Origin: an uncultured Ilyobacter sp.
GTDB taxonomy: Bacteria > Fusobacteriota > Fusobacteriia > Fusobacteriales > Fusobacteriaceae
Assembly (NCBI RefSeq): GCF_963668085.1
Contig: NZ_OY764059.1
Span: 1,860,001 to 1,924,000 of the forward strand
DNA: 64,000 nucleotides
Direction of reading: 5' to 3'
Shown here: positions 33,613 through 43,573 of the stretch, one piece after another
Layout: every line of letters starts with the position of its first letter
Position numbering within the stretch: position 1 is the first letter of the stretch
Notes under the pieces: generated by a model
The model's input: only the letters and a program-made list of their open reading frames with translations
Told to the model about the DNA's origin: nothing
Databases searched by the model: none
Made by a program: the position numbers and the translations under genes

Positions 33613-34020
33613 TCAGGGATTCCATAGCCTTACTTTAATCACACTATCACTGTCTACTGTCACAACTCCATCCTGGAATTTAGGTCTTCTTCGGGGTTTC
33701 TTGATAGCTTCAGAAACTCCGTAAGGCTCCTTTGGCTTTCCCCAAAACCATTTGTCAATCACGCCATTTTCATTTATATCTTGAAATATAACTATGGCAT
33801 AGCTCCCCCTTGCAAGACCTGTTTCAACTCCTTTTTCAGCTTCTACAGGAGTCCCACCCCAGATAAAAACTCCCTTATCACCATCATATGGAAACCCCTC
33901 ATCTTTTTCAAATACAGCCATATAGATAGAAGCCTTTCTTTCCTCTATACCAGTCACCCTTATTGTAAACGAATAACTTCTAAAGTTCATCAACATCATA
34001 ATTATAAATATATATTTCAT
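33613..34020 (-). CDS. DUF2141 exported protein
   Basis: This 135-residue protein has a signal peptide (about residues 1-18, MKYIFIIMMLMNFRSYSF) and a DUF2141 domain covering the rest. It has the family's FQDINENGVIDKWFWGKPKE followed by PYGVS, an acidic D-x-N-x-N-G motif like a calcium-binding turn, and a beta-rich core. DUF2141 proteins are secreted or periplasmic and of unknown function. It is a single-gene unit downstream of ssrA on the same strand, with a weak AGGTAAT site. Confidence 0.82.
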   Translation of the reverse strand: MKYIFIIMMLMNFRSYSFTIRVTGIEERKASIYMAVFEKDEGFPYDGDKGVFIWGGTPVEAEKGVETGLARGSYAIVIFQDINENGVIDKWFWGKPKEPYGVSEAIKKPRRRPKFQDGVVTVDSDSVIKVRLWNP

Positions 34021-34339
34021 ATTACCTCCATGATTATCATCTATTTTTTCTTCATAACAACTATCCTTCCTCTAAAAATTATAAAATTTCCAAAAAATAT
34101 GTAGTTATTTTTTTCACTTTAATCATCTAGATAATCACATTAACCACATCATTTTATGTATTTCCTCTTCGAAAATCAATTTTTTTATATTGTGAATTTT
34201 ATGTACAAAGACCTATTAGCCCTTATTTTGCTTGAATTTTTATTTGTATTTATTTGAAAAATATATTACTCTATATGTGTACATCTACAAAAATAAAAAA
34301 TTTACATATAAATTCAATTTTATTTAAAGGAGAAAAAAT

Positions 34340-35338
34340 ATGTCTAACAGAAAACCTGGAAATAGTTATATTACAAAGGTATTAAACGGAATGGCCCTAG
34401 GACTTTTTGCCTCCCTTATTATCGGCCTTATACTAAAGCAAATCGGTAAATATTCCGGGCTCGAATCCCTCAGTCACTACGGTCAGATAGCCCAGTACAT
34501 GATGGGACCCGCCATAGGTGCAGGTGTAGCCTATACTCGTACCAAGAGTCCCCTTGGAATATTTTCTGCTCTTATCTGCGGAGCTATAGGTGCAGGTACT
34601 ATAAAGGACGGCGGCATATTCATCGGAGAGCCTGTAGGAGCATTGGTGGCATCACTTATAGGGGTAGAGGTGGCAAGACTTGTAGAAGATAAAACCAAGC
34701 TGAACATAATCGTTATTCCTGCCGCTACAATAATTGCCGGTGGACTGGCCGGATCTTTTATCTCACCTACCATAAGTAGTTTCATGAAAATGTTGGGAGA
34801 ATTCATAAACTATCTCACAACCTTGCACCCTGTTCCTATGGGAATACTTATATCTGTCATAATGGGAATTATCCTCACCCTTCCCATATCAAGTGCAGCT
34901 ATCTCCATATCCCTAGGTCTTTCAGGGCTCGCTGCAGGTGCATCTATAGTAGGATGTTCATGTCACATGATAGGCTTTGCCGTCTCTAGTTTCAGAGAAA
35001 ATAAAGTTAGCGGCCTTGTTTCACAGGGATTAGGTACGTCTATGCTTCAGATATCAAACATAATAAAAAACCCTTGGATAGCTCTTCCTGCAGTTGTATC
35101 CTCAGCAATTTTAGGACCTTTAGCCACTGTTGTTTTCAAAATGGAAGGCAATAAAATCGGTGGTGGAATGGGTACCGCCGGTCTAGTTGGACAGATAGCC
35201 ACCCTTGAAACCATGGGAAGTAGTGCCCTTGTCAAGGTTGCCATACTTCATTTTATCCTTCCAGGCATACTCTCTTTTACCATAAGTGAGACTATGAGAA
35301 AAAAAGGAAGAATAAAATTCGGTGATATGAAAATATAA
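34340..35338 (+). CDS. PTS EIIC-like membrane protein (PTS_EIIC_2 family)
   Basis: This 332-residue protein has about eight to ten hydrophobic helices and many glycines (MMGPAIGAGVAYTRTKSPLG, LICGAIGAGTIKDGG, GGGMGTAGLVGQIATLETMG). This matches a family annotated as PTS sugar transporter subunit IIC or EIIC-like regulator. No EIIA, EIIB or sugar enzymes lie nearby, so its transport role is open. The AAAGGAG site is nine bases before the ATG. It stands alone and ends in a strong terminator. Confidence 0.8.
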   Translation: MSNRKPGNSYITKVLNGMALGLFASLIIGLILKQIGKYSGLESLSHYGQIAQYMMGPAIGAGVAYTRTKSPLGIFSALICGAIGAGTIKDGGIFIGEPVGALVASLIGVEVARLVEDKTKLNIIVIPAATIIAGGLAGSFISPTISSFMKMLGEFINYLTTLHPVPMGILISVIMGIILTLPISSAAISISLGLSGLAAGASIVGCSCHMIGFAVSSFRENKVSGLVSQGLGTSMLQISNIIKNPWIALPAVVSSAILGPLATVVFKMEGNKIGGGMGTAGLVGQIATLETMGSSALVKVAILHFILPGILSFTISETMRKKGRIKFGDMKI

Positions 35339-35340
35339 AA

Positions 35341-35371
35341 AATACCGGCTGAATTCAGTCGGTATTTTTTA
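35341..35371 (+). terminator. Terminator of the EIIC-like gene
   Basis: AATACCG..CTGAATTCAG..CGGTATT (35341-35367) followed by Ts, 2 bp after the stop codon. Confidence 0.85.
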
Positions 35372-35407
35372 TATTCTTTGCTGTCAAATTAAGCAAAATA
35401 TTTTATT

Positions 35408-35851
35408 TTAGTATCTCTCTTTTAAGTCTCGGTCCATCTGTCTTTGCTGGTCTCTCTTTGCCAAACTTTCTCTCTTATCGTAGTTTTTCTTACCTCTGGC
35501 AAGTGCTATCTCGACCTTCACAAACCCTTTTTTTGTATATACAGATATTGGAACTATAGTACACCCTTTTTGAGTTACTTTTTCGTGAAGCTTTTTTATC
35601 TCCTTTTTGTGAAGAAGAAGTTTCCTGACCCTTTTTTCCTCTGGATTATAGACACTGCCGTAAGCCCATGGTGTCACTGACATACCCATTATAAAAATTT
35701 CATTATTAATAATTCTCACAAAAGCCTCTTTTATACTTACCTTTCCAGCTTTTATGGATTTAACTTCACTTCCGATTAATTCTATACCTGATTCAAATCT
35801 CTCATCTATAAAAAATTCATGAAATGCTTTTTTATTTTTAGCTAAAATCAT
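35408..35851 (-). CDS. smpB: SsrA-binding protein
   Basis: This 147-residue SmpB delivers tmRNA to stalled ribosomes. Typical elements are the N-terminal NKKAFHEFFIDERFESGIEL, GSEVKSIKAGKVSIKEA, the central RVRKLLLHKKEI, and the basic C-terminal tail (KRESLAKRDQQRQMDRDLKE), which enters the decoding channel. It follows rnr by 30 bp, the widespread rnr-smpB order. RNase R helps degrade the defective message, so the two genes and ssrA form one pathway. Confidence 0.96.
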   Translation of the reverse strand: MILAKNKKAFHEFFIDERFESGIELIGSEVKSIKAGKVSIKEAFVRIINNEIFIMGMSVTPWAYGSVYNPEEKRVRKLLLHKKEIKKLHEKVTQKGCTIVPISVYTKKGFVKVEIALARGKKNYDKRESLAKRDQQRQMDRDLKERY

Positions 35852-35881
35852 CCCAATTACTCCCTTTATCGTTCTAGTATT

Positions 35882-38014
35882 TTATCTATATCTCTTAAAA
35901 TTTTCTTCCATCTCTTTTGTATAAGGGACAACTTCCACCTCTAATTCATTTAGATCAGCCCTTGCTATCAAGACCTTCATCTTGTATCCTAGGTTCATCA
36001 CATCTCCCTTATCACGGTTCTTCATGACGTAATCTACCTCATCAAATTCATAATAATCATCAGAAGCTACCACATCCCAGAAACAGTCCACATACTCATC
36101 TGTTTCAAAAAATACCTTTTTATTGCTGAAACCTACTATTCTAGCATCGTATACCTCTCCTACCCTGTCCATCATATATTCTACCACTTTTATTTTTACA
36201 CTTTCATCCTCAATTTTCATGGCATCTCTCTCAGTTTTTGAAATATGCTGGCATACACTGTCTAGAGTCTTAGACCACTTGGCTATCTGCTTCTTAGAGG
36301 GATAGCCGTTTAGTGTAGTTCCCAGGATTCTATGTACAAGCAGGTCTGAGTATCTACGTATAGGGGAGGTAAAGTGAGTATAATAGTTTGAAGCGAGTCC
36401 AAAGTGACCAGTATTGTCCACGGTATATCTCGCCTGTTTCAAAGACATTAGAATAAACTTATGAACTATCATACTTATATCCTTGTCCTTAGAGTCCTCT
36501 ATAATTGACTGGAATCTCTTTGGATGAAGGTCTTCAAAAGAGTGTATCCTGTAGTTGAATTTTGCCAGAGTGTCATTTAGAGTTTTTATCCTCTCTGGAT
36601 CAGGCTTGTCATGAGTTCTGTAAACAGAAGGTATCTCCAACCAGAATAATTTTTCAGCTACAGCCTCATTTGCCGATATCATAAAGTCTTCTATTATTTT
36701 TTCTGCCTCTCCTCTTTCACGTTTTTTGAGACTTTCCACCTTACCCTCACTGTCTAGCACTACTTTTATTTCAGGGATATCAAAATCTATACTTCCTCTT
36801 TGATATTTTACATCTCTCAAAATTTTAGAAAGCTCAAACATGGTGAAGAGCATATCTTTTATGTCCCCGTATTCTTTTGTAAGCTCTTCATCACCGTCTA
36901 ATATTTTATTTACATTGTTATAGGTCATTCTATGAGCAGTTTTTATCACTGATTTATAAGTTTCGCTGTCTACAACTTTTCCAGATGGATCTATCTCCAT
37001 TTCACATGTAAAAGTCAGTTTATTTTCCCTAGGATTAAGGGAACACACTCCGTTAGATATCTCCTTTGGAAACATCGGAAGCACCCTGTCTACGAGATAG
37101 ACCGAGTTCCCCCTCTTTTGTGCCTCTTTATCTAAGAGAATATCCTGTTGTATGTAGTGAGATACATCTGCTATACTTACTATCAGCCTGTAATTTCCAT
37201 TTTTAAGTTTTTCCACATAAACTGCATCGTCTAGATCCTTTGCGTCCTCTCCATCTATTGTGATTATTGGCAAGTTTCTAAGATCTTTTCTTTTTTTAAT
37301 TTCATCTTCTGTTATGGTTTCTTCTACATTATTTACTTCTCTTATTACCTCTGGAGGAAATTCTCCAGACATCCCTTCCCTCTTTATAAGCGCCTCTATC
37401 ATTGTATTGGTATTGTATGGATCTCCTAAAACCTCTTCTACCTCTCCCTCTGGTTTTTTACCCTCTCCTCCCCAGAAAGTTACCCTAACTAGTACCAGCT
37501 CTCCGTTTTTTGCATTTTTCATTCCCCTTTTAGGTATGAAAATATCTTTTCCAAAAGAATGAGTTGGCTTTACAAATCCAAAGCTTTCACTTTTTTCAAA
37601 TATCCCAATTATTCTGTCCTTTGATCTTTTTATTACCTTTTCTACTTCTCCCTCTTTTTTCTTTCCTCCGTCTGTTTCCTTGGTTACACGTATCAGAACT
37701 ATATCTCCGTCAAGGGCTGAATTGAATTTCGATCTAGGTATAAATATTCCCTCAGTTTCAGTATCTACAAAGGCAAACTTGTCCTTTATCACTGTAAAGT
37801 TACCTTTTATAAAGCCCAAGTTTTCAGGGACATTGTATTTACCTCTCTTATTTCTGAGTAGCTCACCACTTTCGATCCACTCCTCAAGTATCTCTCTATT
37901 TTGTTTTTTATATTTTGTCGACCAGCCCAAAAGACTTGATATTTCATTCAGAGTCAATGCCTTTTTTCCTATAATATGTTCTTTTAACTTTTCTAAATCC
38001 TTCTCTTTATCCAT
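35882..38014 (-). CDS. rnr: Ribonuclease R
   Basis: This 710-residue 3'-5' exoribonuclease degrades structured RNA. Modules in order: N-terminal winged helix (about 1-65), cold-shock domains (about 70-215), the RNB catalytic domain (about 245-575, with ITIDGEDAKDLDDAVYV holding the metal-binding aspartates and the ASNYYTHFTSPIRRYSDLLV segment), and an S1 domain (about 620-705). It is first in an rnr-smpB pair. The start lies 3 bp from the end of yqeK, so the three are cotranscribed. Confidence 0.95.
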   Translation of the reverse strand: MDKEKDLEKLKEHIIGKKALTLNEISSLLGWSTKYKKQNREILEEWIESGELLRNKRGKYNVPENLGFIKGNFTVIKDKFAFVDTETEGIFIPRSKFNSALDGDIVLIRVTKETDGGKKKEGEVEKVIKRSKDRIIGIFEKSESFGFVKPTHSFGKDIFIPKRGMKNAKNGELVLVRVTFWGGEGKKPEGEVEEVLGDPYNTNTMIEALIKREGMSGEFPPEVIREVNNVEETITEDEIKKRKDLRNLPIITIDGEDAKDLDDAVYVEKLKNGNYRLIVSIADVSHYIQQDILLDKEAQKRGNSVYLVDRVLPMFPKEISNGVCSLNPRENKLTFTCEMEIDPSGKVVDSETYKSVIKTAHRMTYNNVNKILDGDEELTKEYGDIKDMLFTMFELSKILRDVKYQRGSIDFDIPEIKVVLDSEGKVESLKKRERGEAEKIIEDFMISANEAVAEKLFWLEIPSVYRTHDKPDPERIKTLNDTLAKFNYRIHSFEDLHPKRFQSIIEDSKDKDISMIVHKFILMSLKQARYTVDNTGHFGLASNYYTHFTSPIRRYSDLLVHRILGTTLNGYPSKKQIAKWSKTLDSVCQHISKTERDAMKIEDESVKIKVVEYMMDRVGEVYDARIVGFSNKKVFFETDEYVDCFWDVVASDDYYEFDEVDYVMKNRDKGDVMNLGYKMKVLIARADLNELEVEVVPYTKEMEENFKRYR

Positions 38015-38017
38015 ATA

Positions 38018-38584
38018 TTAGACCTCTCCTCTTTTTACTTTTGCAAGTAACCAGTTTCTCATATCCACCGTATTAGGGTGAATAACTGCCTCTCTTTTTA
38101 TTAGATACTCTATTTTCCTGTCTGCTTCATGAAGTATGGCCATATCTATATTTTCAAAAGCCAGATGTCTTATATGTTCTACGTCTGCATAGTCCCTATT
38201 AGGTTCTATAGCGTCAGCAAGGTATGTTATCTTCTCCACTAGCGACATATCCCGCCTTCCGATTGTATGATACTTTATGGCATCTAGTATCTCCTGATCT
38301 GTTATTCCAAATTTCATTTTTGCATACACACTTCCTGCAAATCCGTGTATCAACTCTCCCAAATGACCATAATTTTTTAAAGTCTCGTCACAGTCACAGA
38401 GTTCTCTCATCTTCGTAATGGTAAACTGTTTCGAGCAATCATGGAGTAAGGCCGCCTTTCTAACTTTTTCCAAGTTTGCACCGTATTTGCAAGCCAACTC
38501 GATGGCCACTTCTTCAACTCCTAGTATATGTTTATACCTTTTAGGAGTCAGCATAGACTTTATATCACTTTTTATTTTGTCCAT
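38018..38584 (-). CDS. yqeK: HD-domain diadenosine tetraphosphatase YqeK
   Basis: This 188-residue HD-superfamily hydrolase belongs to the YqeK family, which cleaves Ap4A symmetrically to two ADP. The metal site is visible as H (KHILGVEE, about residue 19), HD (LLHDCSKQF, about residues 48-49), a later H (LIHGFAGS), and ITYLADAIEPNRDY. It is upstream of rnr with 3 bp between them. In many low-GC bacteria it lies near nadD or rsfS instead, so this context is lineage-specific. Confidence 0.88.
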   Translation of the reverse strand: MDKIKSDIKSMLTPKRYKHILGVEEVAIELACKYGANLEKVRKAALLHDCSKQFTITKMRELCDCDETLKNYGHLGELIHGFAGSVYAKMKFGITDQEILDAIKYHTIGRRDMSLVEKITYLADAIEPNRDYADVEHIRHLAFENIDMAILHEADRKIEYLIKREAVIHPNTVDMRNWLLAKVKRGEV

Positions 38585-38658
38585 CTTTTATTCCTCCAGT
38601 CTGTTGAAAATATTTCTCAACCTCTAGCTTATCTCAAAAGAATTATACTTGAAAATTA

Positions 38659-38687
38659 AAGGGTGACCTTTTTTAGGCCACCCTATA
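38659..38687 (-). terminator. Terminator of the GerMN-like gene
   Basis: The stem GGGTG(A)CC/GG(C)CACCC (38660-38682) spans the end of the GerMN-like gene. A T-rich loop makes it moderately convincing. Confidence 0.6.
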
Positions 38688-39270
38688 TTTCAAGGTTTTT
38701 TTCATAGAACTTAGACAACCTATAAAAATTAAGCTTATCTATCTCTTTGTTGTTAACAAGAATTTTTACTCTTTTATAACCTGAAGATTCGGTGATAGTA
38801 TTTACTATCGAATATACTATCAGTAACTCCTGTCCAGAGGTCTTCATATTTTCTTTAAATTTATAATTAAAATTAAGGTAAATGTCTTCACCGTCTCTAT
38901 AGGTGTTTAGAAGTTTTACTCCCTCACTTAAAAAAGGTGCTTCTACCTTCTCGCCTGACTCACTTTTATAGATAAATTCATAATCCATCTCAGATTTTAA
39001 TAGGTCAAAAATTATATCTATTTCATTATCAGTATAATTTTCTAGTTCAATTTCTATCTCCTTTAATTGGAGATTTTCAAGATTCTCATCAGGAACATAG
39101 AGAGTAAATTTCTCTTTCTTTCTTTCTTTTTCAACATGAGACTTTTCAAGTATTACTTTAGGTGGGATCTTATCATATCTTCCCACAACAAGGTAATAAG
39201 CTATTCCCGTGGTAAGAAGTACTGCTCCCAAAAATCCAAGAGCTATATTTTTCTTATTCAAATCTTCCAC
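38683..39270 (-). CDS. GerMN domain protein
   Basis: This 195-residue protein has an N-terminal membrane anchor (about residues 10-29, IALGFLGAVLLTTGIAYYLV) and a GerMN domain (about 75-180). Its C-terminal part reads YSIVNTITESSGYKRVKILV, the typical end of the fold. GerMN domains in sporulators act in spore germination; in non-sporulating bacteria they are thought to be envelope proteins. It lies 6 bp after the amidase gene, so it probably works with cell-wall remodelling. Confidence 0.78.
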   Translation of the reverse strand: MEDLNKKNIALGFLGAVLLTTGIAYYLVVGRYDKIPPKVILEKSHVEKERKKEKFTLYVPDENLENLQLKEIEIELENYTDNEIDIIFDLLKSEMDYEFIYKSESGEKVEAPFLSEGVKLLNTYRDGEDIYLNFNYKFKENMKTSGQELLIVYSIVNTITESSGYKRVKILVNNKEIDKLNFYRLSKFYEKNLEI

Positions 39271-39276
39271 CTTTCA

Positions 39277-40308
39277 TCAATAAAAATATTTTCTGATATT
39301 ATCTGCTATCTCCTCAGCCATTAACCGCTGATATTTTGATTGTTTCAGCTTCCAAACGTCATACTTATTACTAATAAAGCCTAACTCCAATAACACTCCA
39401 GGCCCATCAAATCCTCTCAATACTGCAAAATTTGCTCCGTGAACTCCACGATTTTTCATATTAAGCTTTTTAGAATATGTGCTGGCTAGATTTTCTCCGA
39501 GTTTTATAGATTCTTCCTGATTTTTTTTATATGCCAGCTCACCCATTATCTGGGCTATATCTCCAGAGTCTTCTCCATATTTTGCCCCAAAACTATTTTC
39601 AAATGATGCTACTCTCTCTGCATAAGGTGATGATTTTTTAGAGAAATAAAAAGCCTCAAATCCTGACCCTTTACCGCTCTTATCAGCGTTGGCGTGGATA
39701 CTTATAAACATATCACCCTTGCTCTTATTTCCTGTTCTTGGTCGATTGGCTAGACTTACGAAATTATCAGTCGACCTGGTCATCACAACATTAAAATCTC
39801 TTATAAGTTCATTTCTGAGATAATTTGCCACAGAAAAAACAATATCTTTTTCATGGTATTTATTAAATCCAACTGCCCCGGGATCTTTCCCTCCGTGTCC
39901 TGCATCGATTACTATAGTGTATTCTTTCTCATTCACTTTTCCGGAAAAATCCATTACTACCCTCACAGGGTCGGTTCTGTAGGATGTTCTAAAATTTACA
40001 TTTTTATTTAAAAATGCAAAAACTCCTGTAGAATTACTGTATTTTACCACATTTATTTTCTCTATATAATTACCATTTAATACTCTGCTTTTAAAATTAT
40101 TTCCTGCTTCTGTACCTGGTAGCTCAATAAACAAAAGACGACTGGCCTCATCATAATCTATAGAAAATCTAGGTTTAATTGTCCCCTCTACATCTATAAC
40201 CATTTGAGGTGGATTGCCATTAAATCTTATCCCCTTTAAGTTAATAAGTTGGGAAAATGATAATGTATATAACAATATTGTTAATAAAAAAACTAGATGC
40301 CGTTTCAT
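39277..40308 (-). CDS. N-acetylmuramoyl-L-alanine amidase with AMIN domain
   Basis: This 343-residue exported zinc amidase has a signal peptide (MKRHLVFLLTILLYTLSFSQ), an AMIN domain (about 25-110) that targets it to the envelope, and an Amidase_3 catalytic domain (about 120-340). The zinc and catalytic motifs are VIDAGHGGKDPGAVG, the MFISIHANAD strand, and LLELGFISNKYD with the catalytic glutamate. It cleaves peptide stems from peptidoglycan during daughter-cell separation. The AAGGAGTGG site supports the ATG at 40308 over a longer in-frame start. Confidence 0.92.
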   Translation of the reverse strand: MKRHLVFLLTILLYTLSFSQLINLKGIRFNGNPPQMVIDVEGTIKPRFSIDYDEASRLLFIELPGTEAGNNFKSRVLNGNYIEKINVVKYSNSTGVFAFLNKNVNFRTSYRTDPVRVVMDFSGKVNEKEYTIVIDAGHGGKDPGAVGFNKYHEKDIVFSVANYLRNELIRDFNVVMTRSTDNFVSLANRPRTGNKSKGDMFISIHANADKSGKGSGFEAFYFSKKSSPYAERVASFENSFGAKYGEDSGDIAQIMGELAYKKNQEESIKLGENLASTYSKKLNMKNRGVHGANFAVLRGFDGPGVLLELGFISNKYDVWKLKQSKYQRLMAEEIADNIRKYFY

Positions 40309-40324
40309 AATCCACTCCTTAATA

Positions 40325-40357
40325 GAGAAAAAACGACAATTATAAATTGTCGTTTTA
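40325..40357 (-). terminator. Terminator of yajC
   Basis: Arms AAAACGACAAT (40330-40340) and ATTGTCGTTTT (40345-40355) overlap the end of yajC and have a T-run on the minus strand. It separates yajC from the amidase, whose ribosome site follows closely, so some read-through is likely. Confidence 0.75.
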
Positions 40358-40660
40358 TTTGCTGTAAACATTTGCTATTGAACTCTTTTTCATAGTAAGG
40401 TTTACACCTTTATCTACTCTTATAACTACAAACTCATCATTAACAGACACTACCTCGCCTTTGATTCCTCCAGCTGTGATAACCTGAGTACCTGCATGAA
40501 GTGATGCCATCATTTCTTGATGTTGTTTTTGTTTCTTTTTATTTGGCCTTATCAATAAAAAATAAAATACAGCTGCCCATACAACAACAGTAACAATCAT
40601 ACCTGTATAATTTGCAGGTTTAGCTCCCTCTGCAGCATAAGTTATAAAATTATTTAACAT
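40355..40660 (-). CDS. yajC: Preprotein translocase subunit YajC
   Basis: This 101-residue protein has one N-terminal membrane helix (MIVTVVVWAAVFYFLLIRPN, about residues 21-40), then KKKQKQHQEMMASLHAGTQV and ITAGGIKGEV. This is the exact YajC pattern. YajC associates with SecDF in protein export. It is encoded singly between dnaJ and the amidase, without secD/secF in the window. Confidence 0.95.
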   Translation of the reverse strand: MLNNFITYAAEGAKPANYTGMIVTVVVWAAVFYFLLIRPNKKKQKQHQEMMASLHAGTQVITAGGIKGEVVSVNDEFVVIRVDKGVNLTMKKSSIANVYSK

Positions 40661-40740
40661 CTTGTCCTCCTTGGTTATCTAAAAACTACTCTATATTTTG
40701 AGTATATCACAGATAATCTGCTTTTTCAACTTAGCTGTTT

Positions 40741-41901
40741 TTATACAAATAAGTTTTTTATTTTATCGAAAAATGTTTTTTTCATATTGTAGTTCTTATC
40801 TTTTAGGCTCTTATCAAAGGACTTCAATAGTTCTTTCTGGCTTTCATTTAGATTTGTAGGTATTTCTATTACAATCTTAACCAGTTGATCCCCTCTACCG
40901 TATCCTCTAGTATTAGGCATACCTTTTTCTTTTAATCTAAATACCTTTCCATTTTGTGTTCCGGCAGGTATTTTCATCTTGATTTTACCGTCGATGGTTG
41001 GTATTTCAAGGTCGCCTCCAAGTGTTGCGTGGGCATATGAAATAGGTATTTCACACACTAAATCGTCGTCAATTCTATCAAAGATACTATGCTGCTTAAC
41101 TTTTATATAGATATAGAGATCTCCATTTGGTCCTCCTGAAGGGCTGGCCTCTCCCATTCCAGAAAGTCTTAGTCTCTGACCATCATCTATACCTGCTGGT
41201 ATTTTGACAGTTTTTTCCACGACCTCTTTTTCTATACCTGTTCCGCCACAATTACTACATTTCTTTTTAGGAACTTCTCCCTTACCGTGGCATTGATCAC
41301 ATTCCACCACTGTTTCAAAGTTCCCAAGCATTGTTCTCTGTGTCTGCTTGACTCTTCCCTGACCGTTACATTTGCTGCAAGTCTGCATACCTGATCCTGG
41401 TTCTGCACCAGTTCCGCTGCATGTATGACATTTACCATTTTTTTCATATTTTATATGTTTTTCAACACCTTTAGAAGCTTCTTCGAGAGTTATCTCTACA
41501 CTATATCTTAAATCAGCTCCTGGCTGTACAGTTCTTCTTCTGCCTCTTTGATCTCCAAATCCAGAACCACCAAAAAATGAACTGAATATATCTCCTAAAT
41601 CCTCAAAATCTCCGAATCCACCGAACCCACCGAATCCTCCGGCTCCTCCAGCTCCTCCTTGTTCAAAAGCTGCATGTCCAAATCTATCGTACTGCGCTCT
41701 CTTTTGAGAATCTGAAAGTACCTGATAAGCATCATTTAATTCCTTAAACTTTGCTTCAGCGTTTTTCTTTTCATCTTCGTTGGCATTGGTAAATTTATCT
41801 GGATGGTATTTCATGGCGGCCTTTCTGTAGGCCTTCTTGATTTCAGCCTCTGATGCATCTTTTGAAATACCTAGTATTTCGTAGTAATCTTTTTTAGCCA
41901 T
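40741..41901 (-). CDS. dnaJ: Chaperone DnaJ
   Basis: This 386-residue type I J-protein is co-chaperone of DnaK. It has an N-terminal J domain with HPD (KYHPDKF, about residues 31-37), a Gly/Phe-rich linker (about 78-120), four CxxCxGxG zinc repeats ([32 protein letters not shown]), and a C-terminal substrate-binding region. It stimulates ATP hydrolysis by DnaK. It lies 1.7 kb from the hrcA-grpE-dnaK operon, on the same strand but not contiguous with it. No CIRCE copy is seen directly before it. Confidence 0.97.
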   Translation of the reverse strand: MAKKDYYEILGISKDASEAEIKKAYRKAAMKYHPDKFTNANEDEKKNAEAKFKELNDAYQVLSDSQKRAQYDRFGHAAFEQGGAGGAGGFGGFGGFGDFEDLGDIFSSFFGGSGFGDQRGRRRTVQPGADLRYSVEITLEEASKGVEKHIKYEKNGKCHTCSGTGAEPGSGMQTCSKCNGQGRVKQTQRTMLGNFETVVECDQCHGKGEVPKKKCSNCGGTGIEKEVVEKTVKIPAGIDDGQRLRLSGMGEASPSGGPNGDLYIYIKVKQHSIFDRIDDDLVCEIPISYAHATLGGDLEIPTIDGKIKMKIPAGTQNGKVFRLKEKGMPNTRGYGRGDQLVKIVIEIPTNLNESQKELLKSFDKSLKDKNYNMKKTFFDKIKNLFV

Positions 41902-42000
41902 AAAACGCTACCTCCGTAATTTATCACAAAATATTATAACACAAATTCAATTTTTTTTACAGGCTTACTTCCCTCTATACCTACCTTAAAAAGGGCAAGG

Positions 42001-42489
42001 CTATTTGACTTTGCTCTTGTCATCCATAACTTTTTTCATATCCTTTTCTCTTTGGAGTAGATACTCCTTCCGCCACAAACCACCAGCATAGCCTGTCAGT
42101 TTCCCATTTTTTCCTATCACCCTGTGACAAGGAACTATGATGCCGATGGGATTCTTGCCGTTAGCTCCTCCCACAGCTCTTACAGCCTTGGGATTTCCTA
42201 TGTTTTCAGCCTGTTCTTTATAGGAGATACTCTCTCCATAAGGTATTTTAGAGAGTTCTTTCCAGCATTTCACCTGGAAATCCGTTCCCTGCACATCTAG
42301 CTTTACTGAAAACTCCATTCTATTTCCATAAAAATATTCTTCTAGTTCCTTCCTGCATTTCAAAACCAGGGGGCTTTTTATCTCATCTTTTTTGTTATTT
42401 ACAAACTCCACCGAGCTTATCCCCTCTGACTTTTCACAAATCTCTATGATGCCCAAGACCGGATGCTCTAAATAGACCCTTCCCACCAT
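42001..42489 (-). CDS. ogt: Methylated-DNA-protein-cysteine methyltransferase
   Basis: This 162-residue repair protein transfers the methyl group from O6-methylguanine to its own cysteine in a suicide reaction. The active-site motif is IGIIVPCHRVIG (about residues 114-125), and the DNA-contacting helix precedes it (KAVRAVGGANGKNP). The N-terminal domain is short, as in the Ogt type. It follows the GNAT gene closely, so the two form a small operon. Confidence 0.94.
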   Translation of the reverse strand: MVGRVYLEHPVLGIIEICEKSEGISSVEFVNNKKDEIKSPLVLKCRKELEEYFYGNRMEFSVKLDVQGTDFQVKCWKELSKIPYGESISYKEQAENIGNPKAVRAVGGANGKNPIGIIVPCHRVIGKNGKLTGYAGGLWRKEYLLQREKDMKKVMDDKSKVK

Positions 42490-42497
42490 AAAAAGAC

Positions 42498-42953
42498 CTA
42501 TATCTTCTTATTCATATATACATCTGTTATCTCATAGCCCATTTTTCTGTAGGCTGCTATTGCTCCCTCATTGTATCCAAAAGAGTGCAGATTTATTTTC
42601 TTGGCTCCATAATCATAAGATTTTTCTTCTAAGGCCTCTACTACTTTTATCTCATAGTCATTTCCCTTAAATTCATCATATATGCATAGGGCGTTTATAA
42701 ACACAGATTTATTAAAAATATTAAACCAGATAAATCCTATTTTTTTTTCTTCATCCTCATAAGCACTCATAAGGTAATGATTGCTTGTATCTACACCGTC
42801 TTTCAATATCTTCTCAAGTGTTTCTTTAGAAAGTTCTATAGCCTCATCTTCCTGCCAGTGTCCAACTCTCACTTTTTCCTTGGCATAGTCAGATATCAAC
42901 TTTCCTTTTATGACATCATATTCATTCTGTTTCATTTTAACCAATTTAAGCAT
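42498..42953 (-). CDS. GNAT family N-acetyltransferase
   Basis: This 151-residue protein has the GNAT acetyl-CoA fold. The C-terminal NLHSFGYNEGAIAAYRKMGY is the typical motif B (beta5-alpha4-beta), with a central IGFIWFNIF strand and a central acetyl-CoA pyrophosphate region near residues 90-105. It is cotranscribed with ogt, 8 bp downstream. The substrate is unknown; DNA-repair linkage is possible only through operon context. Confidence 0.82.
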   Translation of the reverse strand: MLKLVKMKQNEYDVIKGKLISDYAKEKVRVGHWQEDEAIELSKETLEKILKDGVDTSNHYLMSAYEDEEKKIGFIWFNIFNKSVFINALCIYDEFKGNDYEIKVVEALEEKSYDYGAKKINLHSFGYNEGAIAAYRKMGYEITDVYMNKKI

Positions 42954-43046
42954 AGTATCGAAGCCTCCCTTTTTAAAACCTTTTCAGTGAATATCTTACC
43001 ATAAATCAAGTTTTTATTTAACCTACGTTGTTTTTGAATTCTAATT

Positions 43047-43505
43047 AAATTATTGAATTTATCTAAAAGCTTCTGTTACTTTCTTTGCTTGCCCAAAGAA
43101 AGTAACCAAAGAAAAGGCACCCAATTAAAATTAATGAAACTTGTAAAAATAAATTTTACAAGAACTTGAAAATATATTCGTTCTACTCATTATTTTCTAA
43201 GTCAAATCACTTCTGAACTAACTTTCTATTGAAATATAGTCGGTAAACCTCCTTATTTCAATGAAAGTGGATTTCACAAGATGATTTCTTAACGGTATTT
43301 TTTAAAGGGGAAAGTAGTTTAAAAATTAAAATATTTTTATTTTCACTCTGTGAAACTCTCTCTTTTTTCTCTGTGCAACATACACTTTTATGATGCTCTG
43401 TGGCAAAAGGTTTTATCCTTATTCGTGTTAATTTTTTTGCCTTTTATCGGTTTTCATTCGTGACAAAATCCTTTGACTTTAATATTCTTGTAAATTCAGT
43501 AATTT
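43047..43505. repeat. MITE-like dispersed repeat, copy B
   Basis: This 459-bp element is bounded by AAATTATTGAATTT (43047-43060) and, in inverted orientation, AAATTCAGTAATTT (43492-43505). It holds a hairpin of 13-bp arms GTTACTTTCTTTG and CAAAGAAAGTAAC (43075-43087, 43094-43106). It also holds a block at 43203-43313 that is nearly identical to 57869-57976. Its right third resembles 60803-60930. No gene is inside. Internal parts differ from copy C, so copies have diverged or recombined. Confidence 0.85.
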
Positions 43506-43573
43506 ATAAAAATCAAAAACAACTAATATTTTCTATAAAAACTTTAGAATGATTTTCATATTTATCTTTGAAA